Below are positions 42,859 to 51,913 of a stretch of 64,000 bases of DNA, one piece after another. The DNA comes from Phyllobacterium endophyticum. GTDB lineage: Bacteria; Pseudomonadota; Alphaproteobacteria; Rhizobiales; Rhizobiaceae. Every line of letters starts with the position of its first letter. Positions within the stretch are counted from its first letter, which is position 1. The notes below the pieces were generated by a model. That model saw only the letters and a program-made list of their open reading frames with translations. It did no database searches and was not told the DNA's origin. The stretch lies in the NCBI RefSeq assembly GCF_003010935.1, contig NZ_PGGN01000004.1, positions 496,001-560,000 on the forward strand. The letters run 5' to 3'. The position numbers and the translations under genes were made by a program.

Positions 42859-43790
42859 CGAGGTTTCTCCGGCGGTGTCTGCTGTTGCCCGCCGTCGTAG
42901 CGGCGCGGATTGGTCGAGATGGCCCTGGATGCAACGCGAACGCCGGCGTCGAGGCTTTCGCCGAGCGACCGATCGTCTGCCAGTGCGGCCAGGAAGGCGG
43001 CGTTGAAGACATCACCGGCACCGATCGTATCGGCAACCGCCACGAGCGGCGCGGCGACAGAGACGAGCTTGTCATCCGGGCCGACTGCCAATGCTCCGTC
43101 GGGGCCTCGCTTGACGACGACGATAGCATCGTCTGGCATGAGGGCCTTCAGCGCATGCGCGGCTTCAGCAGGCGCGACGTTATTGGCAAGGCGCGTCGTC
43201 TCGACTTCGTTGAACAGCGCGATATGGCAGCGGGCCAGCCAACGCCGTGCCTTCTCCCGATTGGCGTCGGTCCATCCATCGATCGGCCAGCCGGTATCGA
43301 GTGCGATGCGAATATCATTGGCATTCGCCCAGTCGAACAGGGCGTCATATTGCGCAACCAGAGCGTCGGTCAGGAAGGAGCCGCAAAGGATGGCGGTTCC
43401 ACCCTTCAGCCGCCCGGTATCGAGGGCTGCGATGACGTCGGGCCAAGACAAAGCTGCGATGTGACCTCGCGTCGTGAAGAAAGTGCGCTCGCCATTCGGA
43501 TGGGTGATGCCCACGGAAAGGGTCGTGCCCACGGGCGCAACCGGCCAGCGTTCCGAACGCTTGCCGAAACCCTGCCGCAGCCATTCGCCGAACTGGTCAT
43601 TGCCTACATTGGCGGCGATCTGGAAGTCGAGGCCAAGCCCTTCCCAGGTGAGAGCCGCATTGCCGGCAGATCCGCCGACACGCAGTTCGTCATACTCGAC
43701 CATGATTTCGGTTCCGGGGGTCGGCCAAGGGTCGGCCGGACCGAGAATCAGGTCTACATTGACGTTTCCGATCACGGCGAGGGGTTTCAT
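42855..43790 (-). CDS. PfkB family carbohydrate kinase
   Basis: A 311-residue ribokinase-fold kinase. The N-terminal PfkB signature is GGSAGNAALTWEGLG, and the C-terminal active-site motif DTIGAGDVFNAAF contains the catalytic Asp. The start at 43790 (MKPLAVIGNVNVD) fits the family; a much longer open frame to 44138 crosses the neighbouring gene and is rejected. It lies five bases after the SIS gene. Pairing with a SIS-domain protein suggests an amino-sugar or fructosamine (Amadori) pathway, but fructose- or adenosine-type substrates are possible. Confidence 0.9.
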   Translation of the reverse strand: MKPLAVIGNVNVDLILGPADPWPTPGTEIMVEYDELRVGGSAGNAALTWEGLGLDFQIAANVGNDQFGEWLRQGFGKRSERWPVAPVGTTLSVGITHPNGERTFFTTRGHIAALSWPDVIAALDTGRLKGGTAILCGSFLTDALVAQYDALFDWANANDIRIALDTGWPIDGWTDANREKARRWLARCHIALFNEVETTRLANNVAPAEAAHALKALMPDDAIVVVKRGPDGALAVGPDDKLVSVAAPLVAVADTIGAGDVFNAAFLAALADDRSLGESLDAGVRVASRAISTNPRRYDGGQQQTPPEKPR

Positions 43791-43795
43791 CGCTG

Positions 43796-44818
43796 TCACT
43801 CGTCCCGCGTGATCTTGGACGAGCGCACGGGCGTACCCAGCTCTTTGACGCGTGCACCCGCAAAGCCAAGCATGAAATGCTGGGCCGCCGGAAGGAGGGA
43901 GAAAATTGCCGCCATGCCGCTTGCCCTGCCCACATCGATCGTGTCGGTATCTTCGACGGGAACATCCCCGGATGCGTCGAACACGACGACGGGCGATCCC
44001 GCTTCCCGTGCCGAAAGCGCCATGCGCGCCACGAGCGGCGAGGTTGCGTCCCTGGCGCGGAACAGGACGACGCCGACGTTCGGGCCGAGCATCTCCATGG
44101 GTCCGTGGCGCAACTGCCCGCCTTCGAGCGGAAAGCACGGTACGCGGGAAAGTTCGGTGAGCCCGAGCGCGATGGCTTCCGCGACACCGTGCATGACACG
44201 ACCGGAGGTGACGACGGCCGATACGTTTGCCAATGCGGCGACTGCGGCACCGACGTCTGGCCTTTGTTCCGAATGCAGAATGGCGAGGGCTTCGGCCGGG
44301 TCTTCGCCGAGGGCACTCAAGACAGCCAGATGCAGGGCGAAGCTGACAGTAAGGCTGCGTGTCGCCGCAAATGCTTGCTCCGTGCCGCCGGCGCCGACCA
44401 GCGAAGGTACGGTGCGGGCGAGGGTCGAACCGCCTTCGAGCGTCAGGCCGAACGTGCCGGACGGCACGCCAGCTTCAGAAAACCAGCGCAGGACCTCGGC
44501 GCTTTCACCCGACTGGGAGGTCAGGAGTATTGTTTTGCCGGCTAACGGCAGCGGCTGACCGAGCTGCTCCGACAGCGGCAGTGCTACGGCATCGATGCCG
44601 AGACTGCGATAGAGCGGCTCGACCGCACGACCGACCGCGTGCGAACCGCCCATGCCGAGCAGCAGGAGACGCCCGGTTCTGCGCAATGATTGCGCGATGG
44701 TCACGGCAAGCGGCGCGGCAGCCTCGAAGGAGGAAATCGCATCGGCATTCTGCCGCGCCATTTCTTTCTCGATGGCGATGAGGCCGACGGGTTTGTTGAT
44801 TTGCGAAGACATTCTCAT
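43796..44818 (-). CDS. SIS domain sugar isomerase/deglycase-like protein
   Basis: A 340-residue protein with two SIS domains. The first contains LLLGMGGSHAVG and LLTSQSGESAE; the second includes PLEGGQLRHGPMEML with Glu/His residues typical of the GlmS isomerase and FrlB groups. The ATG at 44818 overlaps the permease stop (ATGA), which fixes the start; the open frame to 45676 is an artefact over the permease gene. With the PfkB kinase next door it may cleave or isomerise a phosphorylated amino sugar or fructosamine. Confidence 0.88.
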   Translation of the reverse strand: MRMSSQINKPVGLIAIEKEMARQNADAISSFEAAAPLAVTIAQSLRRTGRLLLLGMGGSHAVGRAVEPLYRSLGIDAVALPLSEQLGQPLPLAGKTILLTSQSGESAEVLRWFSEAGVPSGTFGLTLEGGSTLARTVPSLVGAGGTEQAFAATRSLTVSFALHLAVLSALGEDPAEALAILHSEQRPDVGAAVAALANVSAVVTSGRVMHGVAEAIALGLTELSRVPCFPLEGGQLRHGPMEMLGPNVGVVLFRARDATSPLVARMALSAREAGSPVVVFDASGDVPVEDTDTIDVGRASGMAAIFSLLPAAQHFMLGFAGARVKELGTPVRSSKITRDE

Positions 44819-45660
44819 CCTTTGACGCCGCCACTTGTCAGCCCCGCGATCAGGGCGCGCTGCATGAAGAGACCGACGACCAGCGGGGGGAGGGCGGCTA
44901 GAACACCCGCCGTGGCAATCAGTCCGTAGTCCGAGACACGTCCGCCCGCCAGATCGGCGATCGCCACGGTCAGGGTCTTGGCCCGCTGGTCCGAAGTGAA
45001 CAGCAAGGCATAGAAGAATTCGTCCCAGGCAAGCAGGAACGCGAAGAGTGCCGCTGTCGCCATGACCGGCGCGGCGAGCGGCAGAGTGATCATCCGCAGG
45101 ATCTGATCGAGCCGGGCGCCATCCATGGTTGCGGCGCTTTCGATTTCGCGCGGGATCGAGTCGAAGCCCGATTTCATCAGCCAGGTGGTGAAGGGCGCGA
45201 GGATCGTCAGGTAGACCAGCGCGAGACCGAAGACGTTGTTGAGGAGGCCGGCCCAGGCGAGCGTCATGTAAAGCGGCACGGCCAATGCCACCGGCGGCAG
45301 CATATAGGTGGCGATGACCGCGTAGAGCGACCAGCCAACCGATGGCGTGCGTGACACCGCCCAGGCTGAGGGTATCGCGACGGCGAGGGCGGCAAATGTC
45401 GCCATGCCGGCCACCTTGATACTGTTGAACAGCGAGGCAACGAAGGCTTCGCCGGCGCTGTTGGCGACCGAAGAAAGCAGGACACCATAGCGGGACAGAT
45501 CGACCGTATCGGGCCACCAGTGCAACGGTTTGGCGATAAGGTCCGGGGTTGATGAAATGCTCATGACGAACAGCCATACGACCGGCGCGAGGATCACGAC
45601 GAGAAGCAATAGAGCGGCGAGATGGACGAGTATGGTTGCGGTGAGGCTGCGGCGTTCCAT
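44815..45660 (-). CDS. ABC sugar importer permease 2 (MalG type)
   Basis: A 281-residue permease with six hydrophobic segments and the EAA loop IESAATMDGARLDQILRMITLPLA. Its ATG overlaps the stop of permease 1 (TAATG), which fixes the start at 45660; the longer frame to 46050 is spurious. Its stop overlaps the SIS gene start. Confidence 0.9.
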   Translation of the reverse strand: MERRSLTATILVHLAALLLLVVILAPVVWLFVMSISSTPDLIAKPLHWWPDTVDLSRYGVLLSSVANSAGEAFVASLFNSIKVAGMATFAALAVAIPSAWAVSRTPSVGWSLYAVIATYMLPPVALAVPLYMTLAWAGLLNNVFGLALVYLTILAPFTTWLMKSGFDSIPREIESAATMDGARLDQILRMITLPLAAPVMATAALFAFLLAWDEFFYALLFTSDQRAKTLTVAIADLAGGRVSDYGLIATAGVLAALPPLVVGLFMQRALIAGLTSGGVKG

Positions 45661-46541
45661 TACGAAGTTCCTGCACTTTTGCGGATCAGTGCGGCATAGG
45701 CCACGGCCAGCACTGTCACGAGCAGGGTGACGATCAGCGCCAGCGAAGCTCCCGATCCCGCTCGCTGAAAGGAAAAGGCCTCCTGGTAGACGAGGATCGA
45801 CAGTGTCCGCGTGCTGTTGGCCGGACCGCCGCGCGTCATGACCCATATGATGTCGAAAACCTTGAAAGCCTCGATGGTTCGAAGCACGAGCGCCACCATC
45901 AGCGGGCCTGCAAGATAGGGCATGATGACGAAACGGAAGCGCGACCAGGCACCCGCGCCATCGACCATCGACGCAGCCGTGATATCGCGTGGCACGGCCT
46001 GCAGCGCGGCGAGCGCTATTAAAGCCACCAGCGGGAAATTCTTCCAGCAATCGGCGACGATAAGGGAGGCGAGGGCAGTGCCGGGTTCGCCCAGCCAGGA
46101 CCTGTATGAATCGATGAGGCCGAACTTGAGCAGCATCGCGTTCAAGGCGCCGTACTCGGGATTATAAATCAGCCGCCACAACGTGGCATTGACGACAGTC
46201 GGCAGCGCCCAAGGCAGGATCATCAGAGCACGCAGGATAGAACGTCCGTAGAATTGCTGGTTGAGAAGCAGGGCCGCAAGCACGCCGATGATCATTTCCA
46301 GGGAAACAGACAGGGCGGCAAACCAGAACGTGGTGATCAGCGTTCGCTGAAAATTGGAACCGGAGAGGACTTTCACATAATTGTCCAGCCCAACAAAACT
46401 GCCTTGGGTGCCAACGAGCTTCGCATCGGTGAAGGACAGGCGCACTGTATCGACGAGCGGCCACCCGATAACCGCAACCATGACGATCAGGAGCGGCAGC
46501 ATCAGGAGCCATGCGCGGGTGGTGATCCAGGTGCTCGTCAT
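45660..46541 (-). CDS. ABC sugar importer permease 1 (MalF type)
   Basis: A 293-residue permease with six hydrophobic segments and the EAA loop ITAASMVDGAGAWSRFRFVIMPYL. The upstream ribosome binding site is weak. It lies 167 bases after the binding-protein gene, and that gap is largely filled by a palindromic repeat element (46587-46686). It pairs with permease 2. Confidence 0.9.
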   Translation of the reverse strand: MTSTWITTRAWLLMLPLLIVMVAVIGWPLVDTVRLSFTDAKLVGTQGSFVGLDNYVKVLSGSNFQRTLITTFWFAALSVSLEMIIGVLAALLLNQQFYGRSILRALMILPWALPTVVNATLWRLIYNPEYGALNAMLLKFGLIDSYRSWLGEPGTALASLIVADCWKNFPLVALIALAALQAVPRDITAASMVDGAGAWSRFRFVIMPYLAGPLMVALVLRTIEAFKVFDIIWVMTRGGPANSTRTLSILVYQEAFSFQRAGSGASLALIVTLLVTVLAVAYAALIRKSAGTS

Positions 46542-46586
46542 GAAATGAAGCCTGCACTATTGCTGTCATAAAGGCGCTGCCCCTGA

Positions 46587-46686
46587 CCCTCCCCCTTGTG
46601 GGGAGGGGCGGAGCGAAGCCGCGAGGGGTTCATCCCTTGATTGCCGAGAAAACGGAGACCCCGCCCCCTCCCACAAGGGGAAGGAG
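46587..46686. repeat. Palindromic intergenic mosaic-type element
   Basis: A GC-rich left arm with CCCCCTTGTGGGGAGGGGCGG (46592 onward) is matched by a right arm with GCCCCCTCCCACAAGGGG (46663-46680), giving an imperfect hairpin with roughly 25-base arms and a loop of about 45 bases. The make-up resembles the CTTGTGGG-type palindromes scattered in Rhizobiales genomes. It sits between the binding-protein and permease genes, where it may stabilise the upstream message. Confidence 0.65.
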
Positions 46687-46708
46687 TAAACGGCATCCCG
46701 TCATGGCA

Positions 46709-47947
46709 TCAGAGACCGCTGTTTTCGACGGCCGTTTTCAGCGCGTCCTCCGGAGCGGCCTGACCGAGCAGGGCTTCCTGGATAGCCTGCTGCAATCCTG
46801 TCGAAAGTTCCTGATATTTCGGTGTTGTCGGACGCGGGTACATTGCAGCCAGACTTACCTTTGCGGCGGCGATCAATTCTTCCTGGCCCTTCGAGACTGC
46901 CGGGTCATCATAGGATGATGCCCATATCGGCAAGCTGAGCTTGGCATACTGGTTCTGCGTCGCCTGCGACGTCATGAACGAGATGTATTTCCATGCTTCG
47001 TCCGGATGCTTGCTGGTGGTGGTGATGCCGAGGCCCATCGAACCGTTGACAGCCGAGACGGTGCTCTTGCCTTCAACACCAGGTGCAGGAACGACACCGA
47101 CCTTGCCGGCAACCTTGCTGTCCTTCGGGTCATTGGCCATGTTGTACATATAGGTCCAGTTGAGGGCGAAGGCCGCTTCGCCATTCTGGAACACACGGCG
47201 GACATCCTCTTCGAGGAACTCCTTGGAATTAGGATTGGTGAGACCAGACTTGTAGCTGTCCACCATGTAGTTGAGCGCATCAAGACCGCCGCCCGACTGG
47301 AACACTGGCTTGCCGTCCTTGAGGAAGCTGCCGCCATAGGCGCTGACGAGCGTGGTGTAATCACAGATCGCAGCTTCCGCCTGTGACCAGCTCCAGGTGA
47401 TCGGCGTTGCAAGCAAGCCCTTGTCCTTGATGGTCTTGGCCTGCTCGGTAAGTTCGGCCCAGGTCTTCGGCGGCGACTTGATGCCGGCTTTCTCCAGGAT
47501 TTCCTTGTTGTAGAAAAGATATTTTGTATCGAGAACCCAAGGCATGCCATAGCGCTTGCCGTCATATTCAACGGTGGTCCAGGCACCAGGAAGCACACCG
47601 GATTTCATTTCCGGCGTAATCTTGTCAGTTACATCCACAAGGACTTTGTTGGTTGCATATTCGGCCGGCCAGATCACATCGAAGAGAACGACATCATAGC
47701 CACCGCCTGACCCTTGAGCGAGGACAGTCTTGTCGTGCAGACCTTCATAGGGGACAAATTCCAGATTTACCGTCACATCCGGGTTCGCCTTGGTGAAGGC
47801 CTCGGTCATGGCGCGGACATCAGCCTCGCTATAGGCTGCCTGGGCCATGAACAATGCGTTGATCTTGGTTTCGGAGTGAGCTGGCGATGCCAAGGCCGCT
47901 CCGAGAATTGTGGCGCCCAGAAGCGCGGCCTGCACGGATCTCAACAT
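46709..47947 (-). CDS. ABC sugar importer binding protein
   Basis: A 412-residue type 1 solute-binding protein with a Sec signal peptide (MLRSVQ, hydrophobic core, cleavage near PAHSET). Typical features are NPDVTVNLEFVPYEG, YDVVLFDVIWPAEYA, GKRYGMPW and the C-terminal SLAAMYPRPTTPKY segment. The start at 47947 follows ACAGGAGGTAATC. It is the first gene of the leftward sugar operon and is divergent from the ROK regulator. Confidence 0.92.
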   Translation of the reverse strand: MLRSVQAALLGATILGAALASPAHSETKINALFMAQAAYSEADVRAMTEAFTKANPDVTVNLEFVPYEGLHDKTVLAQGSGGGYDVVLFDVIWPAEYATNKVLVDVTDKITPEMKSGVLPGAWTTVEYDGKRYGMPWVLDTKYLFYNKEILEKAGIKSPPKTWAELTEQAKTIKDKGLLATPITWSWSQAEAAICDYTTLVSAYGGSFLKDGKPVFQSGGGLDALNYMVDSYKSGLTNPNSKEFLEEDVRRVFQNGEAAFALNWTYMYNMANDPKDSKVAGKVGVVPAPGVEGKSTVSAVNGSMGLGITTTSKHPDEAWKYISFMTSQATQNQYAKLSLPIWASSYDDPAVSKGQEELIAAAKVSLAAMYPRPTTPKYQELSTGLQQAIQEALLGQAAPEDALKTAVENSGL

Positions 47948-48054
47948 GATTACCTCCTGTTTGGCAGCGGCTGGCCGTGATGGACAGACAGCTGATCTTT
48001 GCAATCGAGAGCTTCTTCATCGCGGTGCGCGAAGTCCCAGCTCACATTCCCCTG

Positions 48055-48076
48055 ATCGATTTTTTATTAAATCAAT
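48055..48076. promoter_or_regulatory. AT-rich palindrome, candidate ROK operator
   Basis: ATCGATTT and AAATCAAT form eight-base arms with one mismatch around TTTATT. The AT-rich centre and flanks resemble known NagC/Mlc (ROK) sites. It lies between the divergent sugar operon and the ROK gene, 53 bases before the ROK ATG. Confidence 0.5.
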
Positions 48077-48129
48077 TCGCTTGACTTATTAGTTGATGAA
48101 TATTCTTCTGGTGTCAAGAGGGATTGCGA

Positions 48130-49344
48130 ATGGACGGCACACGATCGATACGGGCGAAGAGCGGCACCAATCTGGGCGGTGCAAGCGCACATAATCGACG
48201 CATCATGATCGATGCGTTGCGCGTCAATGGTGCGCTGTCGCGGGCTGATCTTGCGCGCGCCACGGGACTGACCCCGCAAGCCGTTTCCAACATCATCGAC
48301 GAATTGGCCCGGGACGGTCTTGTCCGTTCGCAAGCCAGCGTACGCAAGGGGAGGGGGCAGCCCGCAACGCCCTACCAGCTTGTGCCGGAAGGCGCCTTTG
48401 CCATCGGCTTGCAGATCGACCGCCACGTGACCCGCACCGTCATCGTCAATCTGGTAGGAGACGTTCTGGTCCAGATGGAAGCGAAGCTGCCTGCGGGCGG
48501 GCCGGCGGAGGGCGTGGTGGTGGTTCTCGACCTCCTGGCCCGGGCGCGCAAAGCGCTTATGGCGCAGATCCCAGGGGCAGGCGATCGGCTGGTCGGACTG
48601 GGCATCGCCATGCCTGGGCCCTTCGGCATCAACACGCTCTATGACGATCCCTGGATGATGACTGCGTGGCAGAACTTTCCGCTGGTCGACAGCATAGCCA
48701 AGGGGACGGGCCTCGAGGTGGCGCTGCAGAACGATGCATCCGCTGCCGCCACCGCCGAACGACTGCTTGGCGCAGCGCATGGGCTTGACCATGTGATCTG
48801 CATCTATTTCGGCTATGGTCTCGGCACGGGATTGATCCTCAACGGGGAACTTTACGGCGGCGCGCATTCCAATGCCGGCGAGATCGGCATGATACTCTTG
48901 CTCGCGCCGGGCGACGATAGCGATGTGGAACCGCTGGAGCATTATGCCTCCATGGCGTCATTGTGCAAACTGCTCGATCTCGATCCATCGGAGCCTGAGC
49001 TTTTCGCCATGGTTACCGACGCGGTGCTTCGTGGCGGTCCGAAGCTGGAGCAGTGGATGGACAATGTGGCCGAGCGCCTGCGCCGGACTGTGCAGGTGCT
49101 GGAATCGATCTTCGACCCGCAGACGATCATCCTGTGCGGAGGCGCCCCGCGCGTGCTGATCGACCGCCTTGTCGAAAAGATCGAGCCGCTGCTGCCCTCG
49201 ATTGCCGAGCGCGCCCGGCGCTATCCCGAGCGAAGGCTCCAGGCAGGGCTCGCGGATCCCTGGTCAGCCGCACTCGGTGCAGCCGCGGAACCCATCGCGC
49301 GCGCTTTCGACCCGCGATTTTCAGCGATACTCAAGACGGCATGA
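48130..49344 (+). CDS. ROK family transcriptional regulator
   Basis: A 404-residue protein. The N-terminal winged helix contains LSRADLARATGLTPQAVSNIIDELARDGLV, followed by a ROK domain with LGIAMPGPFG and NDASAAATAER. The usual zinc-binding CxCGxxGCxE cluster is absent; after NAGEIGM the sequence goes directly to LLLAPGDDSD, and the ExGH His is replaced by Met. It is therefore a regulator, not an active sugar kinase. It should repress the divergent sugar operon, with its phosphorylated or free sugar as inducer. The start at 48130 follows AGAGGGA. Confidence 0.9.
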   Translation: MDGTRSIRAKSGTNLGGASAHNRRIMIDALRVNGALSRADLARATGLTPQAVSNIIDELARDGLVRSQASVRKGRGQPATPYQLVPEGAFAIGLQIDRHVTRTVIVNLVGDVLVQMEAKLPAGGPAEGVVVVLDLLARARKALMAQIPGAGDRLVGLGIAMPGPFGINTLYDDPWMMTAWQNFPLVDSIAKGTGLEVALQNDASAAATAERLLGAAHGLDHVICIYFGYGLGTGLILNGELYGGAHSNAGEIGMILLLAPGDDSDVEPLEHYASMASLCKLLDLDPSEPELFAMVTDAVLRGGPKLEQWMDNVAERLRRTVQVLESIFDPQTIILCGGAPRVLIDRLVEKIEPLLPSIAERARRYPERRLQAGLADPWSAALGAAAEPIARAFDPRFSAILKTA

Positions 49345-49359
49345 GGCATAGACACATTG

Positions 49360-49413
49360 CTATAGCTCACAAAATGCGCTTATGTGAGTTATAGAAAGGC
49401 AGCCTATAACTCA
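49360..49413. promoter_or_regulatory. Inverted repeat plus extra half-site in front of the Fic gene
   Basis: CTATAGCTCACA (49360-49371) and TGTGAGTTATAG (49383-49394) are inverted with 11 of 12 positions matching and an 11-base spacer. A third copy of the half-site, CTATAACTCA, lies at 49404-49413 and includes the A of the start codon. The Fic protein has a C-terminal winged-helix region, so this looks like a self-operator. Confidence 0.65.
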
Positions 49414-50537
49414 TGATCTGGAACTGGCAGCAGGCCGATTGGCCAAATTTCACCTGGGACGCGATGGCGCTCGGACCTTTGGAGCGCCAGTTCCTGTTGC
49501 ACTCCGGCGAATTCTTCGGTGCTTTCCGCCATGTGAGTATCGATGATCGGGACACGCTGCGTATCGAGCTGATCAGCGATGAGGCATTGAAAACTTCCGA
49601 GATCGAAGGAGAATTCCTCAACCGCGACAGCCTGCAGACGTCGCTACGGCAACAGTTCGGTCTGGCGGCGGACGATCGGCGTGTTCCCGCCGCAGAGCAC
49701 GGCATCTCCGAGATGATGGTCGACCTTTACCGGACGTTCGCCGATCCGCTTCAGGACGATATATTGTTCAACTGGCACAAGATGTTGATGGCTGGAGAGA
49801 ACAATGCCATCCAGATTGGAACCTATCGCACGCATGAAGAGCCGATGCGGGTCGTGTCAGGCCGTGCCGACAAGCCGACGATCCATTTCGAAGCTCCGCC
49901 CTCCACGCGCGTTTCGCAGGAGATGAGGGCGTTCACAAGCTGGTTCAACGCGACGGCGCCCGAGGGGAAGACGGCACTGCCGGCGCTCACCCGAGCCGGG
50001 CTGGCGCATCTCTACTTTGTCAGCATACATCCCTTTGAAGACGGCAATGGCCGTATCGGCCGGGCAATATCTGAAAAGTCTCTTGCCCAGAACCTCGGCC
50101 AGCCCAGCCTCATCGCCTTGGCCTATACGATCCAGCGGGCACGCAAAGCCTATTACGACTTGCTTGAACGCAGCAACAAAACCAACGAGATCACCGGATG
50201 GCTGGTCTATTTTGCCGAGACTGTGCTGGAAGCTCAGCGCACGACGCTGAAGCGGGTGGAGTTTTATATCGTCAAGGCCAAGTTTTACGACCGGATGAGC
50301 GGGCAACTCAACCCGCGGCAGGCAAAAGTCATCGCCCGCATGTTTCGCGCAGGGCTCGGCGGGTTTAAGGGCGGTCTCAGCGCCGAAAACTACATCAGCA
50401 TCACCGGAACTTCTCGCGCAACGGCGACGAGAGACCTGGCCGACCTGGTGTCCAAAGGAGCCCTGACAAGGACGGGAGAGCGAAGACACACACGCTATCG
50501 CCTTGATCTTGATAGTGTCCGACTAACGCAGGCTTGA
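49413..50537 (+). CDS. Fic domain protein with C-terminal winged helix
   Basis: A 374-residue protein. Residues 1-80 resemble the DUF4172 N-terminal domain and include the inhibitory motif Thr61-S-E-I-Glu65-Gly66 ([S/T]xxxE[G/N]). The catalytic Fic motif HPFEDGNGR spans 206-214, complete with His206. The last 70 or so residues, from LNPRQAKVIARMF through SITGTSRATATRDLADLVSKGAL, look like a winged helix. Fic proteins transfer AMP or related groups to target proteins. No toxin/antitoxin partner is adjacent. It ends overlapping the convergent LuxR gene by 15 bases. Confidence 0.92.
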   Translation: MIWNWQQADWPNFTWDAMALGPLERQFLLHSGEFFGAFRHVSIDDRDTLRIELISDEALKTSEIEGEFLNRDSLQTSLRQQFGLAADDRRVPAAEHGISEMMVDLYRTFADPLQDDILFNWHKMLMAGENNAIQIGTYRTHEEPMRVVSGRADKPTIHFEAPPSTRVSQEMRAFTSWFNATAPEGKTALPALTRAGLAHLYFVSIHPFEDGNGRIGRAISEKSLAQNLGQPSLIALAYTIQRARKAYYDLLERSNKTNEITGWLVYFAETVLEAQRTTLKRVEFYIVKAKFYDRMSGQLNPRQAKVIARMFRAGLGGFKGGLSAENYISITGTSRATATRDLADLVSKGALTRTGERRHTRYRLDLDSVRLTQA

Positions 50538-51110
50538 AAACCAGGCGATGAGCTCGGCGCTGTTGCGCAGGGAATAGGCGCGCATGATGCGGGCGCGGTG
50601 CGCCTCGATGGTGCGCTTCGACAGGCCGATCTCCTCTGCGATCTGCGCGTTGGTCTTGCCTTGCGACACGAGCGTCAGCACCTGTCTCTGCCGGTCGGAA
50701 ATAAGGCTGGCATTGCCGGCAACCGCCCGGTTCATCGGCTCGAAGCAATAGAGCGCTTCGCCGAACGGATCGCCCAGATTTCGGCTGCGACCGCGCACCC
50801 GGCACCAGAAGCTCGAACCGTCACGCCTTTGCATGACGCGCTCGTCGAGGTAGACCTTGCCGCCCGCAAAGTTCGTGCGCCACATTTCACCCGTCCGGAC
50901 GAAATCCCTGATTTTTGGATAGAGTCTTGAAAAGCTCTGGTCGATCAGTTCATGCCTTTCATAGCCGAAAGTACCGGCGAATTCGAAATTGCAATCGCGT
51001 ATGATACGGTGCGTGGCATAGACCATGGGCACGGGCAGGTCCGTCAGCCGGAACAGTTTCCCGCCTCCGGGTTCAATACTGGGGGAACTGGATAAGTCGG
51101 GTGCTGTCAT
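50523..51110 (-). CDS. PAS-LuxR type transcriptional regulator
   Basis: A 195-residue protein. Residues about 20-130 form a PAS-like sensor with FEFAGTFGYERHELIDQSF and MQRRDGSSFWCRVRGR. Residues about 135-195 form a LuxR helix-turn-helix with SDRQRQVLTLVSQGKTNAQIAEEIGLSKRTIEAHRARI. No receiver domain is present. It is divergent from the CoA-transferase genes, with 79 bases between, and probably controls them. Its 3' end overlaps the Fic gene. Confidence 0.9.
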   Translation of the reverse strand: MTAPDLSSSPSIEPGGGKLFRLTDLPVPMVYATHRIIRDCNFEFAGTFGYERHELIDQSFSRLYPKIRDFVRTGEMWRTNFAGGKVYLDERVMQRRDGSSFWCRVRGRSRNLGDPFGEALYCFEPMNRAVAGNASLISDRQRQVLTLVSQGKTNAQIAEEIGLSKRTIEAHRARIMRAYSLRNSAELIAWFSSLR

Positions 51111-51189
51111 GCAGTATTAATACGACTATCTGCCACGACAGGACAAGCCATACGCTTCTTGCAGAGGATAGAGAAATGGGAGACTGTTC

Positions 51190-51912
51190 TTGAAAAAAGT
51201 TCAATCAAACGTCAGGGAAGCACTCGACGGCGTGCTGTTTGACGGCATGACCATCATGGCCGGCGGCTTTGGCCTGTGCGGTATCCCGGAAGCGCTGATC
51301 TATGCGATCCGCGATTCCGGCGTCAAGGATTTGACCGTCATTTCCAACAATGCCGGTGTGGATGGCATCGGTCTCGGTGTGTTGCTTGAAACCAAGCAGA
51401 TCCGCAAGATGATTTCGTCCTATGTCGGCGAGAACAAGCTGTTTGCCCAGCAATATCTCTCTGGTGAACTCGAGCTGGAGTTCAATCCGCAGGGAACGCT
51501 CGCTGAACGCATTCGTGCCGGGGGCGCGGGCATTCCGGCGTTCTTCACCAAGACCGGCGTCGGCACGATCATCGCCGAAGGCAAGGATGTGCGCGAATTT
51601 GACGGCGAAACCTATGTGATGGAACGCGGCCTCTTCGCCGACCTTTCCATCGTTCATGCTTTCAAAGGCGATACCGAAGGCAACCTCGTCTACCGCAAGA
51701 CCGCGCGCAACTTCAATCCGATCATGGCGACGGCGTCGAGATTTACGGTAGCGGAGGTCGAATATCTGGTCGATGCGGGCAGCATCGATGGCGATCAGGT
51801 CCATACGCCCGGCATTTTCGTCAAGCGGATCGTGCATGTGCCGAACCCGGCCAAACATATCGAACAACGGACGACCCGCCCGCGTCTTGTCGCTGCAAAT
51901 GAGGTAAATTGA
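51190..51912 (+). CDS. scoA: 3-oxoacid CoA-transferase subunit A
   Basis: A 240-residue CoA-transferase family I alpha subunit. The signature [13 protein letters not shown] lies near residue 28, and [15 protein letters not shown] and [15 protein letters not shown] follow. The start is a TTG at 51190 after GGGAGACTG, since the nearby ATG is out of frame. It is followed one base later by the B subunit. The pair transfers CoA from succinyl-CoA to acetoacetate or another 3-oxoacid. Confidence 0.92.
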   Translation: MKKVQSNVREALDGVLFDGMTIMAGGFGLCGIPEALIYAIRDSGVKDLTVISNNAGVDGIGLGVLLETKQIRKMISSYVGENKLFAQQYLSGELELEFNPQGTLAERIRAGGAGIPAFFTKTGVGTIIAEGKDVREFDGETYVMERGLFADLSIVHAFKGDTEGNLVYRKTARNFNPIMATASRFTVAEVEYLVDAGSIDGDQVHTPGIFVKRIVHVPNPAKHIEQRTTRPRLVAANEVN

Positions 51913-51913
51913 C

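Noticed and set aside
42885-44558. A 557-codon plus-strand frame
   Set aside because: It is antisense to the PfkB and SIS genes, with low-complexity content and no domain.
43796-45676. A 626-codon frame suggesting a fusion ahead of the SIS protein
   Set aside because: The upstream part runs out of frame through the permease gene; the ATGA overlap at 44818 marks the true start.
48081-48106. TTGACT followed by TATTCT as a ROK promoter
   Set aside because: The spacing of 14 bases is too short for a convincing sigma-70 promoter.
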